Part shown: positions 18,217-25,582 of the stretch, piece after piece
Position numbering within the stretch: the stretch's first letter is position 1
Layout: every line of letters begins with the position of its first letter
From: Tautonia marina
GTDB taxonomy: Bacteria; Planctomycetota; Planctomycetia; Isosphaerales; Isosphaeraceae
Length of the DNA: 43,570 nt
Direction of reading: 5' to 3'
Assembly (NCBI RefSeq): GCF_009177065.1
Contig: NZ_WEZF01000033.1
Span: 1 to 43,570, forward strand
Notes under the pieces: model-generated
The model's input: the letters and a program-made list of their open reading frames with translations, nothing else
The model's database searches: none
Told to the model about the DNA's origin: nothing
Made by a program: the position numbers and the translations under genes

Positions 18217-18661
18217 CGTTCTCCCTCCCCGATTCTTTTGTCGATGTGCCCGGCGCGTACCAAGGGCGTTGCCCGGAACCCGGACGTCTCTTGAAAACAA
18301 CACGCTGCGCTCAATCCGGGTCGTCATTGAGCCAAACCGATGCTGCTCAGTCGGACATGCCCCGAATCGCATCGGGCAATTAGTTGCAATCAGCGTGCCG
18401 CCCGCAAAATGCTCTCCTTAACCACATACGAAAAAATCATTTGCGTCAAATGTCCTCTGGAAGCCAATTGATCAGTACTGCCAAAATGACACCAACCCCC
18501 CTGTCGCCATCGTGGCGCCCCTCGGCAATCATGCCATTTTGGCAAGTGCGACTTGAACTTGACACCGTTCCATGAGCGTCACCTAACATGATCTCATTCG
18601 GTACAGCGATTGCTGAGATTGTACTGCGGGCAGTGATTGGCCCTTTTGGAATCCTTCGAGC
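18217..18661. other. Divergent intergenic region between hsp20 and the FHA gene
   Basis: Roughly 445 bp with no supported gene. It includes an AT-richer stretch at 18421-18620 with the palindromes listed separately. Short open frames here have no recognisable product. Confidence 0.5.
18479..18544. promoter_or_regulatory. Pair of 13-bp TGCCA-N3-TGnCA palindromes, candidate operators
   Basis: TGCCAAAATGACA at 18479-18491 and TGCCATTTTGGCA at 18532-18544 share the layout TGCCA-N3-TGnCA. The second is perfect in its arms, the first has one mismatch, and they are spaced 53 bp start to start, close to five helical turns. They sit upstream of hsp20 and upstream of the FHA gene. Regulator identity is unknown; a stress-response operator is an inference from the neighbour. 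Confidence 0.45.
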
Positions 18662-18826
18662 ACGCGAGGGAGGACCCTCATCGCTATTCCCGATGGTCAC
18701 GCTGAACCGAATGGCTTCCAGGCTCCGGCTCCGCACTCCACGCTCTGGGCCGCGGGAGGGCTCCGTCTGCGGCTGATCGATCCCAAGGGCCAGCGAACCA
18801 TTGCGATCGTCCACCGGCCGTTTGCG

Positions 18827-19951
18827 TTGATTGGACGAGCCACAACGGCAGACATCCCGGTCTTGAGCCGGGACGCGAGCCTGAGGCATGTCTACTTGCA
18901 CCGGAATGCCCACGGGGTGTTTGCGGTCGATCTGGTTTCCCGCACGGGAACGCGGTTTGATGGCGCGCCGCCCCGTTCCCGAGCCGCCTGGCTCCGGCCC
19001 GGCCAGGGCCTGGAGTTGGCGGGACATCGAATCGAGTTGCTCGAACCCGGCTCGGAGAAGGGTCGTCCGGCCGTTTTGCCCGAGATTGATCCGCTGGCCG
19101 AAGAAACTCACCTTGCGCCCCTGGTGCTGCGGCCCGAGGATCATCCCGATCAGGCGGCCTCGATGCTTTCCGAGCTGTCGTTTCTGGGTCGGAGCCGGGC
19201 CTGTGCCCTCCGAGTCGAAGGAGAGACGGTTGCGCGGGTTCACGCGGTCCTGGTTCGATCCGCCTCGGGGAGTTTCCTGGTCAACCTCGCCGGTTCCGGT
19301 CTGACGATCAACGACGAGCCGGCCCCCTTGGTCGTCGGGTTGCACGATGGGGATCACCTGGGACTGGGTCAGCGTCGGTTTCTGGTGCAACTCCATCCGG
19401 GGCTTCCGGAGGGTTTTGCGACTTTACCGGCGACGCTGGGGCATTCGTTTCCCGTTGTCTCCTCGAACGGGTCGCTCGTGGCCCCTCCGCTCCCCAATGC
19501 TCCGGATCATGACGACGTGACGCGCGCCCTCCAGGCGGTCCGGGACGGCCAGGACGACTTGATCCGGACCAACGACCAGTTTCAGCACGCCCTGGTTGCC
19601 GCCGTCCGACAGCTCTACCAGGAACAAACCGCCCTGTTCGAGCGTCACCTCGATCGCCTCGACCGCCTTCAGCACGAGGTCGCCGAACTCCGGGCCGAAC
19701 TTCGGGAGCGTCTTGGCCCAGCTCCGTTGCTCCCCCCTGCCCCCGATCGTTCGAACATCTTGCCCCCCCCTGCTCCCGCCCCTCTGGACATCCCCCACCC
19801 CTCGCCGACTCCCGGTTCGGAACGGGCAACCTCGTGGCTGATCGACCGCCTCGGCGAACTCGAAGGGGAAGTCGAACAGGAATCACGATCGGGCTGGCGC
19901 GACCTGCTCTCGCGGCTCGGAACCCCCTTGCGAGCCCGAGACGACCTCTGA
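18827..19951 (+). CDS. Protein with two FHA domains and a C-terminal coiled coil
   Basis: FHA domains bind phosphothreonine peptides. FHA-1 shows ALIGRATTADIPVLS, SLRHVYLH and DLVSRTGTRFDG; FHA-2 shows SFLGRSRACALRVEG, VARVHAVLV and NLAGSGLTIND. Residues ~225-300 form a Gln/Leu-rich coiled coil (HLDRLDRLQHEVAELRAELRERL), followed by a Pro-rich linker and a charged tail. The TTG at 18827 is the first ATG/GTG/TTG in frame, but it cuts into FHA-1. The same frame is coding-like upstream (LRLRLIDPKGQRTIAIVHRP) and open from 18617. The true start may therefore be a rare ATC (18680) or ATT (18686) behind GGAGG at about 18669. The cytoplasmic partner is unknown; the plasmid encodes a tyrosine kinase (Wzc) but no visible Ser/Thr kinase. 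Confidence 0.75.
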   Translation: MIGRATTADIPVLSRDASLRHVYLHRNAHGVFAVDLVSRTGTRFDGAPPRSRAAWLRPGQGLELAGHRIELLEPGSEKGRPAVLPEIDPLAEETHLAPLVLRPEDHPDQAASMLSELSFLGRSRACALRVEGETVARVHAVLVRSASGSFLVNLAGSGLTINDEPAPLVVGLHDGDHLGLGQRRFLVQLHPGLPEGFATLPATLGHSFPVVSSNGSLVAPPLPNAPDHDDVTRALQAVRDGQDDLIRTNDQFQHALVAAVRQLYQEQTALFERHLDRLDRLQHEVAELRAELRERLGPAPLLPPAPDRSNILPPPAPAPLDIPHPSPTPGSERATSWLIDRLGELEGEVEQESRSGWRDLLSRLGTPLRARDDL

Positions 19952-20138
19952 GCCTTCAAATCGCCGAGCCGCCAGAACGCCCCAGAACGGCTCGTCGTGA
20001 CGAAACGACCAGAACGTCGACGAGCGTCCCAGAATCGCCCCTGGAGGCATCCTGGGACGTCTGGCGGCCCCTGCACCGCCGGCGGTCGCGGTGATTTGGA
20101 GCAAAAGCCACTCAGACCCCACGCGAACCGCCTCTTAC

Positions 20139-20220
20139 TACCGATTAACCGGACACCCTTCGGGCATCATTCGCCCCTCTCGCATTCCCCGCGCCTTCTA
20201 CCGATTAACCGGACACCTTT
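20139..20220 (+). repeat. Origin iterons 1 and 2
   Basis: Two copies of a 22-bp repeat with core GATTAACCGGACACCYTT occur at 20139-20160 and 20199-20220, both in TACCGATTAACC form and 60 bp apart. They are direct repeats upstream of the replication initiator gene, the hallmark of iteron-controlled plasmid origins. Confidence 0.85.
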
Positions 20221-20340
20221 CGTTCCTGTTTTGTCGAAGCCCACCCGTCACCGGTTGGTAGTCCGACCAACCCAGATTCCGAGCTGAGCCCCCACTGCTG
20301 CCCTCCCTGAAATTCTTCAAACCCAAGTGAACTCATGTCC

Positions 20341-20537
20341 TAGAGATTCACCGGACACCCTTCCTGTCAATCGCCGCCGCGACGACAAGCCAACACCATG
20401 CAAACGATCATGCATTGACAAGGAGATTTTGACGCTGTGGCTCTCAAAGGCCCAATCAACTCGTTCCCGGCCTGGGCCAAACCCTCGGGGCGGATGACAC
20501 GGTGAACACCGGTCCTACAGATTCACCGGACACCCTT
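20341..20537 (+). repeat. Origin iterons 3 and 4 (variant form)
   Basis: Copies at 20341-20362 and 20516-20537 read GATTCACCGGACACCCTT, with TTC in place of TTA, in the same direction and 175 bp apart. A degenerate further copy (CGATTGACCGCCCATACC) starts near 20591. The wider spacing suggests a control role, such as handcuffing or autoregulation, but that is inference. Confidence 0.75.
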
Positions 20538-20673
20538 GTGAAACCGTGTTGATTGGGTCAGGGCCTCCTCTGCCGAACAGCGTGCACTCACGATTGACCG
20601 CCCATACCGAACAAACAGCCAGAAAAGATTCTGGGCGCCTTTGGCGTTGGCCTCTCAAAATTTTGGGCGCCTT

Positions 20674-20761
20674 TACCGATTAACCGAGCATACTTTGGGG
20701 TGCACCTAACGATTAACCGGACACCCTTTCGCGTGCACCTAACGATTAACCGAGCATACTT
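20674..20761 (+). repeat. Origin iterons 5-7, phased every 33 bp
   Basis: Copies start at 20674, 20707 and 20740, exactly 33 bp apart. The outer two end GAGCATACTT while the middle one ends GGACACCCTT, so two half-site classes alternate around a shared GATTAACCG core. Regular phasing close to the AT-rich stretch marks this as the probable core binding array for the initiator. Confidence 0.85.
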
Positions 20762-20768
20762 TGGATCC

Positions 20769-20795
20769 GCAAGTCTTTTGATAGAAAAGACTTGC
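20769..20795. other. Perfect inverted repeat in the origin
   Basis: GCAAGTCTTTT (20769-20779) and AAAAGACTTGC (20785-20795) are perfect 11-bp arms around a 5-nt loop. It lies directly after the last iteron. It could be an initiator dimer operator, a single-strand initiation hairpin, or a terminator stopping read-in towards rep. Confidence 0.7.
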
Positions 20796-20803
20796 GTTCC
20801 CCT

Positions 20804-20831
20804 AGACTTTTGTTTTAAGACTTTTGTTTTA
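20804..20831 (+). repeat. Two 14-bp AT-rich tandem repeats, likely DNA-unwinding element
   Basis: AGACTTTTGTTTTA occurs twice in tandem (20804-20817 and 20818-20831). Short AT-rich tandem repeats beside iterons are the usual melting site of iteron origins. Function is inferred from position and composition. Confidence 0.65.
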
Positions 20832-20843
20832 AGAACAACAACA

Positions 20844-20874
20844 ACGCGCGCGCTCGCGTACGTGCGCACGCGCG
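20844..20874. other. Alternating purine-pyrimidine tract (Z-DNA-prone)
   Basis: The stretch is almost entirely alternating purine-pyrimidine: ten bases at 20844-20853 and twenty at 20855-20874, rich in CG steps and including the palindrome CGTGCGCACG (20861-20870). Such tracts can flip to Z-DNA under negative supercoiling. Its place between the melting element and rep is striking. Confidence 0.6.
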
Positions 20875-20991
20875 AAGGGCGGGCAATTGCTGGAGGTTTT
20901 GCCATTGTTGTTGCATGATTTCTCCACGGGGACGGAGAGAGACCGTTCCGGACTTCGGCTCCCGGAACGCCCCTGGAACAGGACCGCCACC

Positions 20992-22530
20992 GTGGACAAG
21001 CCCGACCGAGACCCCTCGCTTTTCGACGATGCGGACGACCCGGAACTCACCGATGAAAAGACGGCGGAACCCGTCTTCAAGGACGAGCTGAACCTGGCCG
21101 AGTTTCCGATCGCCTCGCTCGCGGATCGGGTTCCCGACGGCCAGACCACGCTCGTGTTCGAGGACCGGCTCGATCGTCGCGATGGTCCGCCGATCGTTCG
21201 CCGTCTTACCATCATGGGGACAGCGAAGCATGGATTGCCGACGTCGATGGATGATGAGATTCTCGTCGGCCTGATCCAGCTGACCAAGCGATGGAACAAT
21301 TTCACCGAGCCGAAAGTCAAATTTTCCCGTTACGAATTGATCGAACTGCTGGGTTGGCCTCAGACGGGCCAGAGCTACCGGAGAATCGAAGAGGCGTTGC
21401 ATCGCTGGGTTGGTATTGTTCTCTCATATGAAAATGCATGGTGGGATAACACTGAGAAAAGTTGGGTGGATGAAAACTTTCACGTTTTAGATAACGTTAC
21501 GCTTTTTGACAAAGAGCGGCGTCGCCCTTCCCGGAGTGCCGGCGCGGCCCAGGAGGCGGGAGTTCGGAAGCGAGGCAAGCGGGGAAACGCCCCTCCTCCC
21601 CTCTCAAGTTTCAAGTGGAATGAGGTGATTTTCCGCAGTTTTCAGAGCGGAAACCTGAAACAGATCGATCTTGAATTTTATTTAAAGTTGAGATTGCCCA
21701 CAACAAAACGACTGTTCCGATTTCTCGATAAAAGATTCTATCGAGTCGATCGGCTTGAATTCGACCTGCGGACGTTCGCCTGTGAGCATGTCGGCCTGAG
21801 CCGCTCGTACAAGCCGACTGAACTGAAACGTCGCCTGCGTCCTGCCATCGCCGAACTGGAGCAGCAAGGGTTTTTGGAAGCCATGAGCGAGGAGGATCGC
21901 TACCTCCGCAAGGCACGAGGATCCTGGCAGATTGTCTTTCTGCGAGGTCCCCGGGGGCGTTCCACGATCGAGCCGACCGCCGAGGAACGCCTCGAGCTGA
22001 TGGCGATGCTGACGAATCGGGGCGTCACCTCTCGGATTGCCGTCGAGCTGGTTGAGCGATACCCGCCGGAGATGCTTCGCGCAAAGGTCGCTATTTTTGA
22101 CTGGATGGCGGGGCAGGACGACAAGCGCCTGGCCAGGAATCCGGCGGGGTATCTGGTGGCCTCGATCCGAGACGATTACCAGGCTCCCGAGGGGTACATT
22201 CCCCCTGACGATGCGGAGGTACTCGCCCGGGCTGAGGCGTCGGTTGCTGAGGAAGAGCGTCGGCGTCGAGAGGCAGAAATTGAGGCCGATGAGCGACTTC
22301 GGGCAGAAGAAGCGGCCGAGGTTGCTCGCATTGCCGAACTTCGAACGCGATGGGACGCCCTGTCTTCGGCCGATCGAGAGGCCATCAAAGCTCAGGTCAA
22401 GGCGGCTCACCCCGGGCTTCGTCGTTCCCGGGTCGCGCTGGAACGCTTCTGCCTGGAAACACTTGACGCTCGACTCAACGGGCAAGGCCCTCCCGGTCAA
22501 CCGTTCTTGTTTCCGGATGATGATGCCTGA
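20992..22530 (+). CDS. Plasmid replication initiator protein (RepA / 'replication initiator protein A' type)
   Basis: 512 residues from the GTG at 20992, which has AGGA about 8 nt upstream; the frame is open to a TTG at 20887. Recognisable blocks are LNLAEFPIASLADR, DRRDGPPIVRRLTIMGTAKHGLPT, DDEILVGLIQLTKR, FSRYELIELLGWPQTGQSYRRIEEALHRW (helix-turn-helix-like; this excerpt is longer than the core) and IDLEFYLKLRLPTTKRLFRFLDKRFY, which together match the replication initiator A family. The C-terminal part (about 410-490) is rich in Glu/Arg/Ala and forms a long charged helix. It should bind the upstream iterons, melt the AT-rich repeat and recruit host replication proteins. Internal AT-rich codon patches (21420-21510) differ from neighbouring genes, consistent with horizontal origin. 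Confidence 0.88.
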   Translation: MDKPDRDPSLFDDADDPELTDEKTAEPVFKDELNLAEFPIASLADRVPDGQTTLVFEDRLDRRDGPPIVRRLTIMGTAKHGLPTSMDDEILVGLIQLTKRWNNFTEPKVKFSRYELIELLGWPQTGQSYRRIEEALHRWVGIVLSYENAWWDNTEKSWVDENFHVLDNVTLFDKERRRPSRSAGAAQEAGVRKRGKRGNAPPPLSSFKWNEVIFRSFQSGNLKQIDLEFYLKLRLPTTKRLFRFLDKRFYRVDRLEFDLRTFACEHVGLSRSYKPTELKRRLRPAIAELEQQGFLEAMSEEDRYLRKARGSWQIVFLRGPRGRSTIEPTAEERLELMAMLTNRGVTSRIAVELVERYPPEMLRAKVAIFDWMAGQDDKRLARNPAGYLVASIRDDYQAPEGYIPPDDAEVLARAEASVAEEERRRREAEIEADERLRAEEAAEVARIAELRTRWDALSSADREAIKAQVKAAHPGLRRSRVALERFCLETLDARLNGQGPPGQPFLFPDDDA

Positions 22531-22571
22531 TCAGGCGTCATTCGTGGTCGTGATCAGGAGGCCATGCCGTG

Positions 22572-23720
22572 TCAGACGCGAAGGAAGAGACGTCGCTTGT
22601 AGAGGTACAGCAAGAAGAGCCATTGGACCAGCAGGGTCCCGATCGCGGTGGCCACGGGAAAGAAGTTGCCGGGAACCAGACGGTCTGAGAGCGTAATGAC
22701 CCCTCCCAGAAAGAACCGCGCGATCTGATCGAAGTCGAGGAACCGCGGAACCACGTAGATGGTGATGGCGTTGACGCCGACGACCACCAGAACAAAGGAC
22801 CATCGCCGCCACTTCAAGACGTCGATCAGGGTGTAAAAGGCGGCAAGCAGGATCAGGCTCCATCCTCCGGCAACGAGCACGAACGAACTTGTCCATAAAT
22901 TTTTGATGATGGGAAACCACGCCCCCCAGAGGGTGCCGACGATTACGCTCAGGATGCCGGCCAGGAGCAGGCCGAGTGCCTTCTGCCAGGGGGAATGTTG
23001 CCTCGATCGCAGCCAGGCGCCGCTGAACGCGCCGATCAGGACTGTGGCGACGGCCGGGATCGTCGAGAGCAATCCCTCATTATCACCGAACCCGTAATAC
23101 GGTTCGAGGATCTTCCCCGGCAGGTAGTGGCGATCGACCCATCCGGCAAGGTTTCCTTCCTTGGTGAAGTCGCCCGCCATCCCTCCCGGGGGAGCAACCC
23201 CAGCCAGCAAGGCCCAGTAGCCGAGCAAAATGGCCGCGCAGATGAGTATCTGGGTGCGAATGGAAGTGGACATCACGATCAACGCGGCGATCCCGTAGCA
23301 GAGGGCGATCCGTTGCAGGACCCCTGTGATCCGCAGATTGTCCCAGTCGAACTGCAACACACCGTTACAGAGCAGGCCGAGGGCGAACAGCAGGATCACC
23401 CGTCGTCCGATCCGACGAGAGACCGCCCCCTTGCCCTGCTCGGCGGCCTTGCTCAGGGAGAACGGCAAGACGGCTCCGACGAGGAACAGGAAGAGGGGAA
23501 AGATCAGGTCGTAAAAGCGAAATCCTTCCCAGTCGACATGCTCGAATTGCCGGGCGAGGGTCGAGGCGGTTGCCGACCCGGACCAGGCCGCCCAGGCCAG
23601 GACCAGGCGATCGCCGCCGACGATGCAGAGCATGTCGAACCCTCGGAGGGCGTCGATCGAAAGCAGGCGATCGGATCGAGGGGGCGGGGCCGTGGCCGGC
23701 GGGGCCTGGGTGTCGAGCAT
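22572..23720 (-). CDS. Polytopic acyltransferase, heparan-alpha-glucosaminide N-acetyltransferase / DUF5009-like
   Basis: 382 residues from the ATG at 23720; the frame extends to a TTG near 23750 and neither start has a good ribosome-binding site. It begins with a Pro-rich leader, then LLSIDALRGFDM, the signature of this membrane acyltransferase family. HVDWEGFRFYDLIFPLFLFLVG provides the conserved His/Asp/Phe-Pro pattern. About ten hydrophobic spans follow. Family members move an acetyl group from cytoplasmic acetyl-CoA onto an amino sugar on the other side of the membrane. It lies between rep and the par genes, separate from the glycan genes, but decoration of the exopolysaccharide is a plausible role. 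Confidence 0.82.
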   Translation of the reverse strand: MLDTQAPPATAPPPRSDRLLSIDALRGFDMLCIVGGDRLVLAWAAWSGSATASTLARQFEHVDWEGFRFYDLIFPLFLFLVGAVLPFSLSKAAEQGKGAVSRRIGRRVILLFALGLLCNGVLQFDWDNLRITGVLQRIALCYGIAALIVMSTSIRTQILICAAILLGYWALLAGVAPPGGMAGDFTKEGNLAGWVDRHYLPGKILEPYYGFGDNEGLLSTIPAVATVLIGAFSGAWLRSRQHSPWQKALGLLLAGILSVIVGTLWGAWFPIIKNLWTSSFVLVAGGWSLILLAAFYTLIDVLKWRRWSFVLVVVGVNAITIYVVPRFLDFDQIARFFLGGVITLSDRLVPGNFFPVATAIGTLLVQWLFLLYLYKRRLFLRV

Positions 23721-23915
23721 GCGAGGTCGGTCCGGGGGGGGGTGGCACAATCAAAGGAACGGCCTTCGGGACGTGTCGTCGTCACCGATTGAGCAATCAA
23801 GATCGGGAAGCAGCTTACCGGATGCCCCCTGGCACTGGCCACGCCCCACAGAGTGGAGGTCAGCGGCGCGATTCCCGATCCCCCGCTTTGACGGCTTCGT
23901 CACGGGGGGACCAGG

Positions 23916-24383
23916 TCAATTCTCCGAGTCGCCGTCCCCTTGGCGGTTGGAACGTCGATCGCGAGAGTCGTAGAGGACCATCGACCCGACGAGCGGCCGG
24001 AGCAGATCGTTGACCACCTCGGAGCGGTCCTTACCCACGTGGATTGCATAGAGCCAGAGTTTCTTGTCCAGCTCCTCCTCGATGGCGAACATGCGCTGAA
24101 CACGCCGGAGCTTGGAAGATCCCCTGCCCCGGCCTTTGGACCGAGATGATCCTGTCGAGGAGGATGCCCCTGACGACTTCGGGGCCGATTCGACCTCGGC
24201 GGCGGGCTCCGAATCGACTGATTGACGGTCGTCGCCGTCGCTCATGGAGGAGGAGGAGCGGGGGCCGGCGGTGGCCTCGGCGGCGGCCATCCGGCGCTCG
24301 AACTCGGCCTCGGTCATCGCGGGTCGGACCAGTCCGGTTCGGCTTTCGGGGCCCGGAATTCCCCCACGTCTGGTTGTACTCAT
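23916..24383 (-). CDS. Ribbon-helix-helix protein, probable centromere-binding partner of ParA
   Basis: 155 residues from the ATG at 24383, preceded by a G-rich site (GGCAGGGGGGG). The N-terminal two thirds (about 1-100) are low-complexity, Ser/Glu/Asp/Arg-rich and probably disordered. The C-terminal RVQRMFAIEEELDKKLWLYA, followed by HVGKDRSEVVNDLLRPLV, fits a ribbon-helix-helix fold of one strand and two helices. It follows parA on the same strand, 150 bp downstream. In type Ib partition systems a small RHH protein (ParG or omega type) pairs with a short ParA and binds repeats upstream of the operon. This gene fits that role, with the CAAGG array as the candidate target. The long acidic N-tail is unusual. 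Confidence 0.7.
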   Translation of the reverse strand: MSTTRRGGIPGPESRTGLVRPAMTEAEFERRMAAAEATAGPRSSSSMSDGDDRQSVDSEPAAEVESAPKSSGASSSTGSSRSKGRGRGSSKLRRVQRMFAIEEELDKKLWLYAIHVGKDRSEVVNDLLRPLVGSMVLYDSRDRRSNRQGDGDSEN

Positions 24384-24533
24384 TCGAATGCCCCCCCTGC
24401 CCTTGATCATGGTTCGTTGAGCGCTTTGGCCTGGCTCGGCGTGTGTTTTGGATTTGGTGCGTTGGTTGAACCGTCGCCGCGACGGCCAGTCACCCTCGCC
24501 CGGTGGCCGGCCGTCGCGCCGCGTCGACGGCTC

Positions 24534-25424
24534 TCACGCAGCGGCGCCAGAGGCGCCGCCCTGCTCCTCGATCGGTGCGTCATCCTCGGAGGGTGCTTCG
24601 TGCGGCACGTCCCCGTCGGGATCGCTGCGTGTCGGTTCGACCGACTCGCCCCCCCGGATCAGGAACGCTTCGGCCGCGGCCTGATAGGCGCGGCTCCCGG
24701 CTCCGTAAGGGTCGTAACGGACCAGAGGAACGCCCCGGGCATAAGCTTCCCGGAAGCGAACCGAGGTCGGCACCGACCGTTCGAAGGCCAGGTCGCCGAA
24801 GTAGTCGCGCACTTCGGCTTCGATCTGGCGGGCCACCAGGGTTCGATCGACCCGGGTGATCAGGACGCCGGTGAGCATCAAAGGCCCGGCGTCGGTGAAT
24901 TCCTGGCGAAGCGAGCCGACCTCTCGGATCAAGGTTTCAAGCGTCTTGACCCCGGCCAGGGCGGCGATGCACGGATCGATCGGGATGACGACCTCGCCGA
25001 CAGCGTAAAGGATGGCCACGTTGAGCGGCGTTTGCACGGGGCTGGTATCGAGGATCACGACATCGTGATCACAGACCCGACGCAGCACGCGGCGGACCCG
25101 GAACTCTCTGCCCTGGCCAAGCCCCTGGCTGCCCCCCATCTGATCGGAGCAGGAACCGAGGCGATCTCCGGGGGGGATCACGTCGAGTCCCTCGACACAG
25201 GTGGGCAAGACCACGTCGGCTATTTCTGCGTCGTCGAGCAAGAGGTCGGCCAATCCTTCCGACGGTAACCCCGCCGGGAAGAGGCCAAGCGACGCATTGC
25301 CCGACGGGTCGGCGTCGATCAAGAGGACTCGCCGTCCCAGGTCAGCCAGGCTGGCTGCCAGGTTGATGGCGGTCGTGCTCTTACCGACCCCCCCTTTTGC
25401 GTTGGTCACGGCGACGCTCCGCAT
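24534..25424 (-). CDS. parA: ParA-family partition ATPase
   Basis: 296 residues from the ATG at 25424, which has GGGGAGGAACGG upstream. The deviant Walker A KGGVGKSTT (about 10-18) with its signature Lys, the A' segment RVLLIDADPSGNAS, and Walker B HDVVILDTSPVQT are all present. No N-terminal helix-turn-helix domain precedes Walker A, so this is a small (type Ib-like) ParA. The C-terminal ~30 residues are acidic and Pro-rich. It drives plasmid copies apart on the nucleoid by ATP-dependent DNA binding. Its partner should be the RHH protein downstream. The repeat array begins about 160 bp upstream of its start, where type Ib centromeres lie. Confidence 0.93.
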   Translation of the reverse strand: MRSVAVTNAKGGVGKSTTAINLAASLADLGRRVLLIDADPSGNASLGLFPAGLPSEGLADLLLDDAEIADVVLPTCVEGLDVIPPGDRLGSCSDQMGGSQGLGQGREFRVRRVLRRVCDHDVVILDTSPVQTPLNVAILYAVGEVVIPIDPCIAALAGVKTLETLIREVGSLRQEFTDAGPLMLTGVLITRVDRTLVARQIEAEVRDYFGDLAFERSVPTSVRFREAYARGVPLVRYDPYGAGSRAYQAAAEAFLIRGGESVEPTRSDPDGDVPHEAPSEDDAPIEEQGGASGAAA

Positions 25425-25582
25425 CGACCGTTCCTCCCCGATCGGTAGTCCCCTGCCCGTCTTCTCGATCGGCAGACCTCGCCGGCCGGAAACGTTTGGG
25501 GTTCGGCCGTAAATAACGACTAGAGATCGTGTTACGGCGTGAGATTGGCTTATGGTTTGCTTGAGTACCAGGTTTCCTGAAA

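Noticed and set aside
18446-19396. 316-codon minus-strand frame opposite the FHA gene
   Set aside because: Antisense shadow; the plus strand encodes two clear FHA domains.
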